Shown one piece after another: positions 61,652-64,000 of a DNA stretch of 64,000 nucleotides. The stretch lies in the NCBI RefSeq assembly GCF_002294985.1, contig NZ_NSGE01000005.1:449001-513000 (forward strand). Direction: 5' to 3'. Each line of letters opens with the position of its first letter. Position 1 is the stretch's first letter. The stretch comes from Mesorhizobium sp. WSM3862. Lineage in GTDB: Bacteria > Pseudomonadota > Alphaproteobacteria > Rhizobiales > Rhizobiaceae. The notes under the pieces were generated by a model, which worked only from the letters and a program-made list of their open reading frames with translations, was not told the DNA's origin and made no database searches. The translations under genes were made by a program, and so were the position numbers.

Positions 61652-63115
61652 TCAGGCCGTGTCGCCGAACGAGGACTGGATGATCTTCTCCTCCGTCAGT
61701 TCGTCGCGTCCAAGATTGGCGACGATGCGGCCGTTCTTGAAGACATAGACATGGTCGCAATTGTCGAGCTCTTCAGTTTCGGTCGTGTACCAGAGGAAGG
61801 TGCGGCCCTTTCCGGCCTCCTCGCGCACGAGGTCGTAGACCTCGAGCTTGGTGCCGATGTCGACGCCGCGCATCGGATCGTCCATCAGCACGATCTCGGC
61901 ATCGGAGCCGAGCGCGCGCGCAAACAGCGCCTTCTGCTGATTGCCGCCCGACAGCGAATAGATGTTGTTGTTCATGTCCGGCGTGCGGATGCCGATCTTC
62001 TTCTTCCAGAATTCGGCCAGCTCCGCCTCGCGCTGCGGCGAGATCAGCAGGCCGTCGCGCAGGCGCTGAAGCGAGCGGATGCCGATGTTCTGGGCGATCG
62101 ACCATTGGGCGAAGATGCCGTCCGCCTGGCGGTCGCCGGCGACCAGCGCCACCGGCGCCGTCACTTCGATGCCGGCCCTGTCGCGCGAGGCGGCCGAGAA
62201 GATCGCGAGCAGCAGGTCCGTCTGGCCATGCCCGGCGAGTCCGGCAAGGCCGATGATCTCGCCGGCGCGGGCGACAAGCTCCTTGCCATCCTGCTGCCGC
62301 GCCGGGCGCGCCCGCACCCTGAGCGCCCCGACCGCGACCTTGCGGGTCTCGGCGGCGGCCTTCTGATGTTCCCCGGCGCCGCCCATCGCGGCGACCAGCT
62401 TGTCCCGGTCGAACGCGCTTGCGGCGTCGGCGGCGACCACCTTGCCGTCGCGCATCACCACGATGCGGTCGGCATTCTGCAGCACCTCGCCCAGCACATG
62501 GGAGATCAGGATGCAGCTGCCGCCCGCGGCGACGAAGCGGCGCACGAATGAAAGCAGCTGGCCGGCCGTGTGCGCATCGAGCGACGAGGTCGGCTCGTCG
62601 AGGATGACCAGATGCAGCGGCTCGCGGGTCAGCGTGAAGGCGCGCGCCACCTCGACCATCTGGCGGCGTCCGATCGACAGATCGCCGGCAATGTCGTCCG
62701 CCGCGATGCCGTGGTCGGGAAAGATCTCGTCGAGCTTGGCCTGGATGAGATCGGCGGCCTTGCGCCGCCAGCCGAGCCCGCTGAGCGAGGGATGGTTGAT
62801 GCGCGTGTTCTCGGCGACGCTGAGGTTTGGGCAGAGCGACAGCTCCTGGAAAACGCAGCGTATGCCGAGCTCGAGCGCGCGCGCCACGGAATAGCTCGCT
62901 TCCTGATTGCCGCGCACCGCGATCTGCCCGCCATCGGGCCGCAGCGTGCCCGCAACCATATGCATCAGCGTCGACTTGCCGGCGCCATTGTGCCCGACCA
63001 GCCCGACGCATTCGCCGGCGCCGACATGGAAGTCGACGCCGTTGAGCGCGCGGACGGCGCCGAAGTGCTTTTCGGCGCCGTCCAGCCTGACGATGTCTGC
63101 AATAGCCTGGAGCAT
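61652..63115 (-). CDS. Sugar-type ABC importer ATPase, RbsA/MglA-like
   Basis: A 487-residue tandem ATPase. The first Walker A is GHNGAGKST. The second half has GLAGHGQ in place of Walker A and signature LSGGNQQK, normal for CUT2. Walker B of the second half is [14 protein letters not shown] 63115 begins [24 protein letters not shown] 63121 is an alternative and neither has a well-spaced ribosome site. Downstream of the binding-protein gene by 45 bp. Confidence 0.92.
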   Translation of the reverse strand: MLQAIADIVRLDGAEKHFGAVRALNGVDFHVGAGECVGLVGHNGAGKSTLMHMVAGTLRPDGGQIAVRGNQEASYSVARALELGIRCVFQELSLCPNLSVAENTRINHPSLSGLGWRRKAADLIQAKLDEIFPDHGIAADDIAGDLSIGRRQMVEVARAFTLTREPLHLVILDEPTSSLDAHTAGQLLSFVRRFVAAGGSCILISHVLGEVLQNADRIVVMRDGKVVAADAASAFDRDKLVAAMGGAGEHQKAAAETRKVAVGALRVRARPARQQDGKELVARAGEIIGLAGLAGHGQTDLLLAIFSAASRDRAGIEVTAPVALVAGDRQADGIFAQWSIAQNIGIRSLQRLRDGLLISPQREAELAEFWKKKIGIRTPDMNNNIYSLSGGNQQKALFARALGSDAEIVLMDDPMRGVDIGTKLEVYDLVREEAGKGRTFLWYTTETEELDNCDHVYVFKNGRIVANLGRDELTEEKIIQSSFGDTA

Positions 63116-63160
63116 CCTCAACGATATCCGGTCGGCGATGCGGCTGGCAACGTCGCGCCG

Positions 63161-64000
63161 CTATTGCTTGATGTTGGCCTTGATGGCCGCGATCGCGTCT
63201 TCCTGGGTGTATTCGTGGGTAGCGACGCCGCCTTCCTTGATCTTCGGCAGCGCGGCCTCGAAATTGTCCTGGGTGAAGGCGAGATACGGCACCAGCAGAT
63301 CGTGCGGCACGTCCTTGCGGCCGTCGAGCACCTGCTGCGCCACCCAGAAGGCGAGCGTCGACACGCCGGGCGCGATCGAGGCCGACCAGGTCTGGTAGCC
63401 GTCCTTGTCCTTCTGCTCCTTCCACCACTTCAGCTCGTCCTGACGGTTGCCCATGATGATGGTCGGACGCGGCTTGCCGGCGGCGGCGAACGCTTGCGCG
63501 GCTCCATAGCCGTCGCCGCCCTGGTCGACGACGCCGACGATCTCCGGCAGCGACGGCAGGATGGTCGCCACCGCCTTCTGCGCCGTGGTCTGGTCCCAGT
63601 CGCCGGTCACGGAGCCGACGATCTTGAACTCGGGATGGGCGGCGACGCCTTCGAGGATACCGGCATGGATGGCATCGTCGATCGAGGTGCCTGCCAGCCC
63701 GCGGATTTCCAGCAAATTGCCGCCCTTCGGCTGGAATTTGGCCATCTGCTCGACTTCCTGCCTACCCATGTCCTTGAAGTCGACGACGACGCGGTAGGCG
63801 CAAGGCTCGGTCACGATGCCGTCGAAGGAAACGACGACGATGCCGGCGTCGCAGGCCTGCTTGATGGCGCCGTTCAGCGCATCCGGCGAGGCGGCGTTGA
63901 TGACGATGGCGTCATAGCCCTGCAGGATCAGGTTCTGCACCTGCGCGGCTTGCGTCGGCACTTCCTTGTCGGCGGTGGTGAAGACATCCGCCGCCGCCAC
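63161..64000 (-). CDS. Sugar-type ABC substrate-binding protein, RbsB-like (partial at window edge)
   Basis: At least 279 residues; the 5' end lies beyond the window. The mature fold of the CUT2 family is clear: VPTQAAQVQNLILQGYDAIVINAASPDALNGAIKQACDAGIVVVSFDG, then GVVDQGGDGYGAAQAFAAAGKPRPTIIMGN. The ligand-binding Asp/Asn/Arg set is plausible but not provable by eye. It is the most upstream visible gene of the Rbs-type operon. Confidence 0.92.
   Translation of the reverse strand: MAAADVFTTADKEVPTQAAQVQNLILQGYDAIVINAASPDALNGAIKQACDAGIVVVSFDGIVTEPCAYRVVVDFKDMGRQEVEQMAKFQPKGGNLLEIRGLAGTSIDDAIHAGILEGVAAHPEFKIVGSVTGDWDQTTAQKAVATILPSLPEIVGVVDQGGDGYGAAQAFAAAGKPRPTIIMGNRQDELKWWKEQKDKDGYQTWSASIAPGVSTLAFWVAQQVLDGRKDVPHDLLVPYLAFTQDNFEAALPKIKEGGVATHEYTQEDAIAAIKANIKQ

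Noticed and set aside
1..64000. Insertion sequences, prophage or integrative element
   Set aside because: No transposase, integrase or phage structural frame is visible, and the single tRNA gene has no repeated 3' end near it in the window.

Overview
This 64 kb window is GC-rich chromosomal DNA from an alphaproteobacterium of the order Rhizobiales, most likely Mesorhizobium or a close relative. That placement is an inference. It rests on codon use, on very dense ABC-importer content, on the 180-kDa class of NAD-glutamate dehydrogenase, on an Iron-Rhizobium-type (RirA) box in front of exbB, and on abundant short palindromic intergenic repeats of the rhizobial mosaic type. I see no rRNA, transposase, phage gene or CRISPR array. 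One tRNA (Ala, anticodon CGC) is present.

Positions 1-29,000 are mostly housekeeping: a heparinase II/III-family protein, purH, a UMF1/Atg22-like MFS transporter, NAD-glutamate dehydrogenase, small enzymes and hypothetical proteins (AhpD-like, YciI, DUF1062), typA, a phoD-type phosphatase, an MFS exporter facing its TetR regulator across a clear operator, ppa, a GNAT protein, a lemA-TPM-TPM membrane module, pdxY-DUF429, a beta-carbonic anhydrase and a Dcp-type M3 peptidase.

Positions 29,100-36,800 form a divergent catabolic locus. A binding-protein ABC importer and an M81 (MlrC-like) metallopeptidase lie on the minus strand. An SDR dehydrogenase, the importer's ATPase and an RpiR regulator lie on the plus strand. 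The shared promoter region carries two copies of one 17-bp operator-like motif. Positions 36,900-40,640 hold DUF167, YggT, tRNA-Ala, small envelope proteins and a Tat-exported multicopper oxidase.

Positions 40,767-48,846 are one minus-strand operon: AmiC-like sensor, AmiR-like ANTAR antiterminator, two peptide-type permeases, a binding protein, an acetamidase/formamidase and a double ATPase. An intrinsic terminator stands immediately before the first gene, as expected for control by antitermination. This is the most interesting system in the window.

Next comes an iron-regulated exbB-exbD-tonB operon (48,995-51,472), then an isochorismatase-family hydrolase, a decayed gene fragment, an LLM flavin oxidoreductase, a 49-residue membrane protein and a second SDR. 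The end (54,851-64,000) carries two complete importers head to tail on the minus strand: a BMP/Nup-type nucleoside-like system and an Rbs-type sugar system whose binding protein runs off the window.

Several families of inverted repeats sit between genes. One forms the apparent 5' end of a TPM-domain gene and another abuts the start of the BMP-system ATPase.
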